Source: Caenimonas sp. SL110 | GTDB lineage: Bacteria; Pseudomonadota; Gammaproteobacteria; Burkholderiales; Burkholderiaceae_C | Assembly (NCBI RefSeq): GCF_001044395.1 | Contig: NZ_JANU01000059.1 | Coordinates: 62,001-126,000 of the forward strand | Length of the DNA: 64,000 bases | Direction of reading: 5' to 3' | The notes under the pieces: model-generated | Databases searched by the model: none | What the model was told of the DNA's origin: nothing | What the model saw: the letters and a program-made list of their open reading frames with translations, nothing else | In this document: positions 54,058 through 62,506 of the stretch, piece after piece | How the letters are laid out: each line of letters opens with the position of its first letter | Numbering within the stretch: the first letter of the stretch is position 1 | Position numbers and translations under genes: made by a program

Positions 54058-56298
54058 TTAGGCGGTTGGGATCACCCCAGGCGCATCTTCATAGATGCCG
54101 CGAAAGCCGCTGGCTGTCCAACTTGCTGGCGACGTAACAATGAAGCGCGAACGATCCCCTGGGCCCCCGTCAAGTTGCTGGCACCCGAACAGGCCACCGA
54201 AGCTCAATTGCTCCTCTTTCACGAACGCCTGATCCCCTGTCGTTGAGAGCACCAGAGCAACGCGAGAGAAGTCGTCGAAGAAGTACTCCTGCAGCAGCGG
54301 AATCAACTGCTTTGCGAACGCCTCCCTAACGCTGTCTAGGGTCTGCGCCTTCATCAAGTAGGCGTGGCCAATGCGGTGGTCGCGATCTAGCAGGTACTCC
54401 AACCGGTCGTTGATCCGCCTAAGCAGCGAACCAAGCTGGACACCTTCGACGACGGTGGCCAGCGTTTCATAGTCCGGCCCGCGCTCTTCGAACTGGAAGC
54501 GCCGCCTCAGGGCAACATCCAGGAGCGCGATCGAGCGATCCGCCGTATTCATCGTGCCGTAGATATCGAGATTCTTTGGCACTCCAAACGGCCGCTCAGC
54601 TGAGTCTGCCTGCTCCTCACCCGGCAGGTGCACTGCCAGACCCTCGACCAAGCGTCCCTGCGCGTCAAACACCGCGCGCTTGTCCGGCTCGATCAACGTA
54701 ATCAGCTCGCCAAAAACCTTGGCGATGTTGGCCCGATTGATTTCATCGATGAACAGCGCGTAGCGCTTGCCAGGGTTCGCATGCGCCTCGTCGCAGATCT
54801 GCTTGAACTTGCCGTCAACCAAGCGGAACTGCGTTGCTCCATCCTCGGCGATCCTGACCGGCCGAATTCCACGCACGAAGTCTTCGTAGGTGAACGAGGG
54901 GTGAAAAGTCACCACCTTGTACCGATGGATGGCTTCCGTGGCTGCCTTCGGTCCGGCCTTCAACGTCCGCCAAAGTTGCGCTGACTCATCATCCTGTTCT
55001 TGCCAACCAGGTATCAGCTGCCAGTCGCCAGCTTCGCGTTTGTCGAAAAGGTACGGTGGCCGGCGGATGCTGATGTTGACTGTCTTGCTGGTCTCTGGTG
55101 TGTGCTCCTGCAGGTATCCCCACAGCGTGGCCTGAACGCCGGCCGGCGCCCTGCCGCGTTGCTTTGCCTTCGCGTGGACCCACCGATGGGCTCGGATCTC
55201 TGGCACCCTTGCCGGGTGCCCCAGGTCGGCCAGTGCCGCCGCGATGACACTGCGCCAGCCATGTACCGTCAAGGTCTCCTGTAGCCAGCTCTCGGGGTCG
55301 ACGTCGTTGGGGGCGTCGGTGTAGTCCTTGAAGCGTTCTCGCAACCAGTGAGTCTTGCCGGTCCCAGGGGGGCCATACACGATCAAGTTCGTCGGTGCCG
55401 CCATCTGCGGGACTGGTGTGGCGGCAGCCTTCTGTTTCGATGACTCCGCAGCCGACGGCTCTTGGACTACTGGTACTGCAACCAGCTCCTCATCCTGTTT
55501 GGCTGAGCGCCACTGCGCCTCCAGCGGCGGCTCGTAGAAGTCCAGCGCCTTGCCGGGGTACTTCGCCTCGCAGTCTCGCCGCAGCTTGAGTAGCGCGTCA
55601 TCAAGCTGCCGATCCGTCCAACCTTTCAACTGCGACCGCGATGCGACCTTGAAACCCTCCAGCACAGAGATCCTGTCTCGATTGGAAGACATGCGCTCAA
55701 CCCGATCCGGATAGGCGAAGTAGCGCAGCATGTGGCGGAACTGCCGATCGCCATCACGCTGCACTGATTCAATCCACTCCACGAATCGTTCATAGTCTTC
55801 AAAGATCGACTTGCGATCCGAAGTCGACTTCGATTTCATCGACTGGGCAAGTGCAATCAGGTAGGCCAGCTCCTTCCACCGCAGGTTGTTGTAGGCGGTC
55901 CCCGCAGAGCCAACTCCCTGCACTACCTCAGATTCGAGCATCGGGTTGTCAGGCGGGAGCGTCTCCCCAGACCACGACCAGACGTCACGAACATGCTGGC
56001 GCTTCTTCTCGGCTCCGACATTTGACGGAAACAAGAGGAGCACCCACATCATTTCAGCCATCAATTGGCGGCCGGCTGGGCTCGCTGCCTCCATCTGACC
56101 TCGTAACTTGGTCATGAAGTCGTCGTCGCCAGCATCCAGATGGTCGACGAAGGCCGAGCGCAACTCCTCAATCAGAGGTGGGGTCCAGAGCGAGCGATCG
56201 CTCAGCAAAGATCCATCCGCCCAAAGGCAACGCTCGATCCATCTTTGCGCCGCTAACAAGAGGCGTGTGACATCGCGGTCGTGGAATTTGCGAGCCAT
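54058..56298 (-). CDS. mcrB: McrB-family AAA+ translocase with atypical N-terminus and an inserted helix-turn-helix-like domain
   Basis: 746-residue GTPase/ATPase motor of the McrBC pair. Walker A is VYGPPGTGKTH (about residue 309), Walker B is ALFIDEINRANIAKVFGEL and sensor 1 is YGTMNTADRSIALLDVALRRRF. The first 290 residues do not look like the usual 5-methylcytosine-reading domain; the FRHMLRYFAYPDRVERM segment may be a different specificity module. Between Walker A and Walker B some 190 residues are inserted, including WRSVIAAALADLGHPARVP, WGYLQEHTP and PYLFDKREAGDWQLIPG. This pattern resembles HARE-type winged helices. It is 25 bases downstream of the HNH gene. Confidence 0.9.
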   Translation of the reverse strand: MARKFHDRDVTRLLLAAQRWIERCLWADGSLLSDRSLWTPPLIEELRSAFVDHLDAGDDDFMTKLRGQMEAASPAGRQLMAEMMWVLLLFPSNVGAEKKRQHVRDVWSWSGETLPPDNPMLESEVVQGVGSAGTAYNNLRWKELAYLIALAQSMKSKSTSDRKSIFEDYERFVEWIESVQRDGDRQFRHMLRYFAYPDRVERMSSNRDRISVLEGFKVASRSQLKGWTDRQLDDALLKLRRDCEAKYPGKALDFYEPPLEAQWRSAKQDEELVAVPVVQEPSAAESSKQKAAATPVPQMAAPTNLIVYGPPGTGKTHWLRERFKDYTDAPNDVDPESWLQETLTVHGWRSVIAAALADLGHPARVPEIRAHRWVHAKAKQRGRAPAGVQATLWGYLQEHTPETSKTVNISIRRPPYLFDKREAGDWQLIPGWQEQDDESAQLWRTLKAGPKAATEAIHRYKVVTFHPSFTYEDFVRGIRPVRIAEDGATQFRLVDGKFKQICDEAHANPGKRYALFIDEINRANIAKVFGELITLIEPDKRAVFDAQGRLVEGLAVHLPGEEQADSAERPFGVPKNLDIYGTMNTADRSIALLDVALRRRFQFEERGPDYETLATVVEGVQLGSLLRRINDRLEYLLDRDHRIGHAYLMKAQTLDSVREAFAKQLIPLLQEYFFDDFSRVALVLSTTGDQAFVKEEQLSFGGLFGCQQLDGGPGDRSRFIVTSPASWTASGFRGIYEDAPGVIPTA

Positions 56299-56323
56299 GA
56301 TTGAGGTCCAGTGCTAGTCATAG

Positions 56324-57448
56324 TTATGGAGCTGCGACACCCAGCTTGCCAGCATCGAACAAGCCAACAGCCTTGCAGGCTTGTAGGAAGCTATGCTTCA
56401 GGAAGTTGCCGTTGGCATATGGCGACTTTTGAGTGTGCCGACTGACATCTTGGAGGTACTTTTCTGGCGGCTTGCCTTCTGCGCCAGTAGACTTTTCATT
56501 CCAGCGCCATTCATCCAACACTTCAACAAGCCACGCCGTTCCATCGACACCGAGCAGCTTTGCTCGGTAACGTTCCTCAATGCCGTACACATCTTTCCAA
56601 GTCTCGATTTGATCTGCAACTCCTGCCGGGCCGAAGGAGAGGTCAACCTCCGCAGGCGTCATCGTCTGGAGGTCTACCCGCGTCAGAGTCACCTTGATAT
56701 CGATCCCGGGGTGAGCCTTCGAGAAGGGAAAGAAAACCTTCCGCCTCGTCGCAGCACGGGTAGGATCTTTTGGCGTGAACGCTGGATCTTTGCTGGTCTT
56801 GTAACTGCTATTGCAGTGGTGGCACGCCGGAACAAGATTTCGGAAGTTAATGGAATTAAACGGGTATATCGCTTTGGGCAAGTAGTGGTCATACGCCTCT
56901 CGCCTTGAGTGGTACTCGCCCAAAAGGTCGCTAATTCCACAGAATGGACACTTGTCCCCATTGTTCTTCCGCACAAAGGCTTTGTAGTGACTGGTGATGT
57001 CGCCGATCTTGTCTCTCAGCGCCGCCAGGCTCAGCAGCGAGTCCGAGTACAGGCCCTTGAAAAAGTCTGCCAGTTGTTCGCTGAGGACAGGATGTGAAGC
57101 AGCAATGTCAACATAGCGAGCGAGATGCACCCTCGGCCCGTTGGCACACAAGTCTTCCAGACTGTTGTTGCCCTGATGCCACCGTTTGAACTGCGCGATC
57201 TCACGCCGGGGCAAGCCTGAGAAGCTTTCATAAATGGCCTGCACCTGTGCGTAGAACCGATCGCCAGCCTGCGTATCGCCGTAGGCAAACGATGTCATCA
57301 CCTCTTTGAGTGGCGGATTGGCGTCAAAAAGGTCCAAGGAAAAGGCACCTGCCTTCGGTGCGCGGCACCAAACTTGGTAGACGATGAAATTGATGAAGCG
57401 ATGCATGCGCTCCATCTGATGTGGAACATAGGTGTAGGCGAACAACAT
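56324..57448 (-). CDS. HNH nuclease partner of the adjacent ATPase (PtuB-like)
   Basis: 374 residues. A central HNH module (about 165-220) comprises KCPFCGISDLLG, then YDHYLPKAIYPFNSINFRNL and VPACHHCNSSYKTSKDP: two CxxC zinc pairs flanking the Asp-His and Asn positions. Long N- and C-terminal regions have no recognisable domain. The start shares a base with the ATPase stop (TGATG), so the pair is translationally coupled. ATPase plus HNH is the composition of Septu (PtuA/PtuB) defence and of the retron-associated version; here the pair lies between hsdS and mcrB. Confidence 0.82.
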   Translation of the reverse strand: MLFAYTYVPHQMERMHRFINFIVYQVWCRAPKAGAFSLDLFDANPPLKEVMTSFAYGDTQAGDRFYAQVQAIYESFSGLPRREIAQFKRWHQGNNSLEDLCANGPRVHLARYVDIAASHPVLSEQLADFFKGLYSDSLLSLAALRDKIGDITSHYKAFVRKNNGDKCPFCGISDLLGEYHSRREAYDHYLPKAIYPFNSINFRNLVPACHHCNSSYKTSKDPAFTPKDPTRAATRRKVFFPFSKAHPGIDIKVTLTRVDLQTMTPAEVDLSFGPAGVADQIETWKDVYGIEERYRAKLLGVDGTAWLVEVLDEWRWNEKSTGAEGKPPEKYLQDVSRHTQKSPYANGNFLKHSFLQACKAVGLFDAGKLGVAAP

Positions 57449-59238
57449 CAGGCCGTCACCTCCTCGGGGCCCGTCTGATCGCTAGCAAGAATTGCCTGGA
57501 TCAACAGTACCTTTTCCACCGAATCACCGAGCTGCTTCTGGATCTTTGCGATCAGTTCTTCCTTGCTCTCGCCACCCTGCTCAAAGCGGGCGCGCAGTTC
57601 GCCCAGCAGTTCTTGTGCGTGGCCGCCGATCGTCTCGCGCTTACCAAAGGTCGTCATAGTGATCTTGTTGATGGATGCGCCCAGGGTGTTGTAATCAGGG
57701 CGGCTGATCGTGACTAATCCGCTCTCTCGGTCCTTCTCGAAGACCAGCACTTTTTCCGGTTTGCTATCCGAGATAAGGAAAGGCGAGTGCGTGGTGATCA
57801 GCATCTCTTGCCCTACTTTTCCCGAATCGGATAGGCACTGGCGCAGGCGGGTAATGAAGTTAGCGCGCCAATTCGGGTTGAAGTGCGTCTCGGGCTCGTC
57901 GAGTAGGAATAGGCTGTTAGTCCCCCGGAATAGCAGACACAAGCCGAGGCTGTGCAGCAACTGATGCTCGCCGTCCGACAGTTCCTTGAGCATCATCGAT
58001 CGCGTCACGCCCTGTTTGGAAAAGCGCACGAATTTGAAACGCATGATGCGCTGGTCAGACGCCAGCGTTGGCACAGTCTCACTGACGTAGTGACTAGTTG
58101 AACGGTACAGATCGGCCTTGAGCGCATCGCTTACGGCATAAAGATTAAGCGTCAGCAGTACCTGAAACGCCTGGAACAGGGCCAGCGGCGAGCCTTCGAA
58201 GTTCTCACGAAACGCCTGCTTGACACCGTCATTCACCCAGTAGTCGAGCACCAACGTGTCGGTGGCTGCATCGACGTAACTCAATGTCGCACAGCGCTTG
58301 AGAGCGCTCACTATCAGCGAGGACTTCTCATCGCCCTCGATCAACTGCATAAGGTTCAGGCGGTAGTGTCGGTCGCCGGCGTCATCCGTTTCCGCGCGCA
58401 AGGCGGGGTTGCTAGCCACGATGTCATCAAGTGATTGGCGCTGGTTGTGGTCCTCGCTGGCGAAGTCGGCGAGTTGGTCCGGCGCAATGGGGATGCTGCG
58501 TCGGAGGATGATGCGAAACTCCCGCAGCGCCTCGATGCCGATATCCTCGCGGAAAGGCTGCAGCGTGGCATGGTCCTGAAATAGCAGGTTGCACAGCAAG
58601 ATCGCTTGACTAAAGCCGTTATCCAAATAGGCCAGCCGTGTGTCCGGGTGGCCGGGATAGCTCAACTGCCGGTGCAGCGAATTCCAGTATTCGTCGAACT
58701 GCACAAAGCGCAGTTTGAAGAACGGCAGGCTGAGAATTTCGTTCTCGCCGGACGAGTAGCCCAGCACGTACTGGGGCAACAGAATGTCGGCATGACCACC
58801 TTTGAATGCCTCATAAACGTCCGTATCAAAGGCGCTCTGGTTCGCCCACTGGAAGCGCACAGACTCGCCAGGGGCTTTCCAGACGGCGACCCGAGCCCAC
58901 TCCGGGCCATCCGGGCGGATGTATTCGGGCGGGACACGCATTAGGTAGTCCAGCTCAAACGCCGCTGGAAAAAAGCCCTGATCCGCGTTTTGCAATAGCT
59001 CGGGCAGAAAGCTGCGCCGCACACGCAGGATCTCCAACTGAAAGAAGATTGACGCTAGCGCTTCGAGCAGGTTGGACTTGCCGCTCCCATTAGAACCAGC
59101 GCACACAAAGGGCGCAAAAGCTTCGGGCTCTGTTAGTTCGTCCTGCAAACTCCATTCAGTGCGGAAATGATGCTCAAAACCAAAGGGCAAGCTGCGAAAG
59201 CCGGCTGGGTCGGTGATTTTGAGGCGCAGCAATTTCAC
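57448..59238 (-). CDS. restriction-associated ABC/SMC-type ATPase (PtuA-like)
   Basis: 596 residues. Walker A is CAGSNGSGKSNLLEAL (about residues 46-61). The ABC signature is LKELSDGEHQLLHSLG and Walker B with D-loop is LFLLDEPETHFNPNWR. The switch histidine lies in LITTHSPFLISDS. No TOPRIM nuclease domain follows, which separates it from OLD proteins. ATPases of this sort are known as companions of type I restriction genes. It overlaps hsdS by four bases and the HNH gene by one. It probably senses or holds DNA and controls the HNH nuclease. Confidence 0.85.
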   Translation of the reverse strand: MKLLRLKITDPAGFRSLPFGFEHHFRTEWSLQDELTEPEAFAPFVCAGSNGSGKSNLLEALASIFFQLEILRVRRSFLPELLQNADQGFFPAAFELDYLMRVPPEYIRPDGPEWARVAVWKAPGESVRFQWANQSAFDTDVYEAFKGGHADILLPQYVLGYSSGENEILSLPFFKLRFVQFDEYWNSLHRQLSYPGHPDTRLAYLDNGFSQAILLCNLLFQDHATLQPFREDIGIEALREFRIILRRSIPIAPDQLADFASEDHNQRQSLDDIVASNPALRAETDDAGDRHYRLNLMQLIEGDEKSSLIVSALKRCATLSYVDAATDTLVLDYWVNDGVKQAFRENFEGSPLALFQAFQVLLTLNLYAVSDALKADLYRSTSHYVSETVPTLASDQRIMRFKFVRFSKQGVTRSMMLKELSDGEHQLLHSLGLCLLFRGTNSLFLLDEPETHFNPNWRANFITRLRQCLSDSGKVGQEMLITTHSPFLISDSKPEKVLVFEKDRESGLVTISRPDYNTLGASINKITMTTFGKRETIGGHAQELLGELRARFEQGGESKEELIAKIQKQLGDSVEKVLLIQAILASDQTGPEEVTA

Positions 59239-60785
59239 GCCTGTACAGCCTTGAGTTCGATATGGTTGCCCGCGGCATTAAACCCCTGCGTCAGAGTGCC
59301 ATCGGCCAGCGCATCGAACACCCACGCCTTGATGTGCTCGTAGTCGTTGGCGCCTAGCGCGAAGTCGTTGTCCGGGTGCATTTCTGCCAGCCGGGTTTGC
59401 ACCGCCGCCATGAAGTGCTGCACCAAAAACGGCGTGCGGCCCAACTGACCGCGATAGGCCTCCAGCCACTGCGCGATCAAACCCACGCGCGCCTCGGCGC
59501 TCTCCTGCGCAGCGAACGGGTTGTCGCTCTCAGGCAGGTTGACGGCCAGGTTTTGGAGGGTGGCACTGTGTAAGGGTACTACTGCCACAGGTCCCTCTTC
59601 TTCAGCGCGTATGCCCGGCGACGGCACGCGCGATAGATCCAGTTCGCCCTTGAAGGCCTGTTGGCTCAACGCGCCGTGAAGCGTTTCCAGATCGGCGAGG
59701 CTTTGTTGGCAGGGGATTTTGATCCTATAGACATTTTTCACTGCCTCCGAAAATTGGATTTGAAGATCCTTCGGAGGACGAATCATTGGCGTGCTGTTAC
59801 AGACAGTCTTGTTCATGTAAGGAAGCGTCGTCTGCGAGGCGTTCTGATACATGTACTTTTGTTGGAACCATAAGGAGTACATAAAAAACTCCTCGCTCAT
59901 CACCTTTGAGACTTGAAAGGCATGAATTTGCTGGTTTATCACCATGTCACTACCGGTGATACTGACAACACCCAAGTCGCCAACGCAGGTTAATAGCACG
60001 CTTGATTTCGGAACAACTCTCGCACGGACTTCTTGGATCTCTTCATCCGACAAGCCGATTCCGCCGCGCGATCTCTCCGTAACTCCGAGGGGCTGCAGGT
60101 CACCAGTTGTAACCCATGGTGTTCCTCCGCTAAATGTCTTCGGCTTATCTCGTCCAGGGACAATGCAATCTGCGTAGTCAATGGCAGTCTTCTTCTCCCA
60201 GCCTTTCTCATTGCGCATAGGGTCCCCAAAAAGCTCAAGAAACAAACTCTTGAGCAGGTCGTCGAGTTGTTGCAGCTGCTGTTTGCGCTGGGCGATCAGC
60301 CCTTCCACTTTTCCGAGCAGATGGTCAATCTTGATTTGATCGGCCAGGGGAGGAAATGGGATTTCGAGATCAAGAAAGTCTGCTTTTGTTAGGCTCCGTC
60401 TACGCGCGACAGCTCCCTGCATGCGCGACGCGTAAAGACTTCTGGCCTGGGACGACCGCAGATAGCGCTCAAGATAAGGAATGTGGCAATCCGCCTCGTT
60501 CTTGAGCCTCCAGATATCGTAGGCCGGGCTCACAATTCCCGCTGGATATTTGGTCTGAAATCCCAGTACGCCTTCGTCAATTGGGAATCCGACGACAAGC
60601 TCATTCTTATATGCGATGCGGTAGTTCGACGTGTCTGAACTGGCAATACGCTTCTTGAACTTGTCTGCTTGGTCCACCAAGCCATGTTTCATTGTGATTG
60701 AAAGCACTGGAAGGTCCTGACTACCAGCACGGTGGCGACCAGACTGATCCAAGATTTCACCAAGGGGTTTGGCCGCCCAACTCAT
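59235..60785 (-). CDS. hsdS: type I restriction-modification specificity subunit, with C-terminal extension
   Basis: 516 residues with two target-recognition domains, each followed by a conserved helix: PFPPLADQIKIDHLLGKVEGLIAQRKQQLQQLDDLLKSLF (about 142-180) and the shorter QFSEAVKNVYRIKIPCQQSLADLETLHGALSQQAF (about 345-380). About 130 residues are added at the C-terminus (from PSPGIRAEEEG to the end, with AEARVGLIAQWLEAYRGQLGR); these are not part of a standard HsdS and resemble a small helical module. It overlaps hsdM and the ATPase gene by four bases each. Confidence 0.93.
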   Translation of the reverse strand: MSWAAKPLGEILDQSGRHRAGSQDLPVLSITMKHGLVDQADKFKKRIASSDTSNYRIAYKNELVVGFPIDEGVLGFQTKYPAGIVSPAYDIWRLKNEADCHIPYLERYLRSSQARSLYASRMQGAVARRRSLTKADFLDLEIPFPPLADQIKIDHLLGKVEGLIAQRKQQLQQLDDLLKSLFLELFGDPMRNEKGWEKKTAIDYADCIVPGRDKPKTFSGGTPWVTTGDLQPLGVTERSRGGIGLSDEEIQEVRARVVPKSSVLLTCVGDLGVVSITGSDMVINQQIHAFQVSKVMSEEFFMYSLWFQQKYMYQNASQTTLPYMNKTVCNSTPMIRPPKDLQIQFSEAVKNVYRIKIPCQQSLADLETLHGALSQQAFKGELDLSRVPSPGIRAEEEGPVAVVPLHSATLQNLAVNLPESDNPFAAQESAEARVGLIAQWLEAYRGQLGRTPFLVQHFMAAVQTRLAEMHPDNDFALGANDYEHIKAWVFDALADGTLTQGFNAAGNHIELKAVQA

Positions 60786-62491
60786 CCCACCACTCCCTTC
60801 AGCTCCAGCAGCTGCCGCACGATCCCGCTTTTCACCTTTACAAGCTCCGCCTCATCCACATCGCCCACCTCGGCCTGGATCAACCGGTCCAGAATAACGG
60901 CCGGCGAGTCGTAGTGAACTTCCTCGAACACGTCATCCTTGTAACGGGACAGCGAAAGGTCGAAATTGTTCTTCTCGTCTGCGATCTCGGTGCGTGGCAC
61001 CAAAAAGCATTTGGCGGTGCGGTCGGTGTCAGCGGCCTGGCTGCGGGCGTGGTATCTGACAACGATGTCCTGCAAGTCGCCATAGCCCTCCTGCTTGCTG
61101 CGTTTGTCGTCCAGCGAATAGCCGTCGGCGGCCATTTCGTAAAACCAGACGTGTTCGGTGGCGGGCTTGTCCACTTTGTCCTTCGGCCCCCAAACCTTTG
61201 TGAACAGCAGGATGGCGGTGCTGACCCCGGCATAGGGTTTGAACACGCCACTGGGCAGGGTGATGACGGCTTTGAGGTCGCAACGCTCGACCAGCAATTG
61301 GCGCAGCGTTCTGAAAGCGCCGCCGGAGCCGAACAGCACGCCCTGCGGCACGATCACACAAGCCGTGCCGCCCTTCTTCAGCAGGCGATAGATGTTTTCG
61401 ACAAACAGCAGCTCGGTCTTGGTGGTGCCCAGTTGCAGGTTTTCGTTGATGTCGCCCTTGTCGATGCTTCCGGTAAAGGGCGGGTTGGCCATCACGATGT
61501 CGTACTCGGATTCCTCGGTGTAGCTCTTGCTGAGGGTGTCCTTGTAATCAATGTGCGGCACGTCGATACCGTGCATCATCAGGTTCATCAGCCCCAGACG
61601 CACCATGGTTGCGTCGATGCCGTAGCCCCACAGTGAGCTGGCCAAAATGGCTTGGACCTTCTCGGTGAGGGCCGCAGCGAGCGATGTGCGGACAAAGCCG
61701 TCTTCATCGGGCGTGAGATTCGTTGTGCCGGCCTTGATAGCCAGTTGCGTGACGATGTACTGGTAGGCACCGAGCAGGAAGCCGCCGGACCCGCAGGCCG
61801 GGTCGGCGATCTTGTGGCCCAGCTGCGGCTGCACCAGATCGGCCATCAGCTTGATGATGTGGCGCGGGGTGCGGAACTGGCCGTTCTTGCCGGCGGTGGC
61901 GATCTCGGACAGCAGCATTTCATAGACGTCGCCCTGGATGTCCTGGAACGCCTGGCCCTTGTCCTTGGAGTCCTTCTCCATCACCTCGAAGATTTCGTCG
62001 ATGGTTTTCACCGCCTCCACCAGCAGGGCTGGCTTAGGGATGATGAACACAGCGTTCTTCATGTGGTGGGTGAAGTTAGACTCCGCGCCGTTCAGGTCCT
62101 TGAGGAACGGGAACACGTTGTCTTGCACGTGCTCCAGCATCCGATCTGCCGGGCTGACGAATTTGAACTCACTCCAGCGCAAACTGCGCCTTTCGATCGC
62201 ATACCGTTTTTCGTCTTCCAACTTCTTCAGGCGCTCCTCTGGCGAGTCTTCGTCACGAAGATTGGCCCTGAACCTCGGCGGAATCCACTTGCCATCGAAC
62301 TTCGAGGAGTATTTCTCACCCGTGAATTCGGCGTCTGACTTGCGCTTCAGGTCTAACTCATCCAGCCGCTTCATGAACAGCAAATAGGTAATCTGCTCAA
62401 TGGCCGTGAGTGGGTTGCTGATGCCACCGCTCCAGAATTTGTTCCAGAGTTGGTCAATCTTGCTTCTAAGTTCAGGGTTGTTTTGCAGCAT
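60782..62491 (-). CDS. hsdM: type I restriction-modification DNA methyltransferase subunit
   Basis: 569-residue adenine-N6 methyltransferase. The HsdM N-terminal helical domain covers about 1-150 (KIDQLWNKFWSGGISNPLTAIEQITYLLFMKRLDE). SAM-binding motif I is KIADPACGSGGFLLGAYQY and the catalytic motif IV is MANPPFTGSIDKGD, with NPPF as in adenine methylases. It modifies host DNA at sites chosen by HsdS. It is 15 bases after the hsdR stop and overlaps hsdS by four bases. Confidence 0.96.
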   Translation of the reverse strand: MLQNNPELRSKIDQLWNKFWSGGISNPLTAIEQITYLLFMKRLDELDLKRKSDAEFTGEKYSSKFDGKWIPPRFRANLRDEDSPEERLKKLEDEKRYAIERRSLRWSEFKFVSPADRMLEHVQDNVFPFLKDLNGAESNFTHHMKNAVFIIPKPALLVEAVKTIDEIFEVMEKDSKDKGQAFQDIQGDVYEMLLSEIATAGKNGQFRTPRHIIKLMADLVQPQLGHKIADPACGSGGFLLGAYQYIVTQLAIKAGTTNLTPDEDGFVRTSLAAALTEKVQAILASSLWGYGIDATMVRLGLMNLMMHGIDVPHIDYKDTLSKSYTEESEYDIVMANPPFTGSIDKGDINENLQLGTTKTELLFVENIYRLLKKGGTACVIVPQGVLFGSGGAFRTLRQLLVERCDLKAVITLPSGVFKPYAGVSTAILLFTKVWGPKDKVDKPATEHVWFYEMAADGYSLDDKRSKQEGYGDLQDIVVRYHARSQAADTDRTAKCFLVPRTEIADEKNNFDLSLSRYKDDVFEEVHYDSPAVILDRLIQAEVGDVDEAELVKVKSGIVRQLLELKGVVG

Positions 62492-62506
62492 GGGGGTGCC
62501 TGTGTG

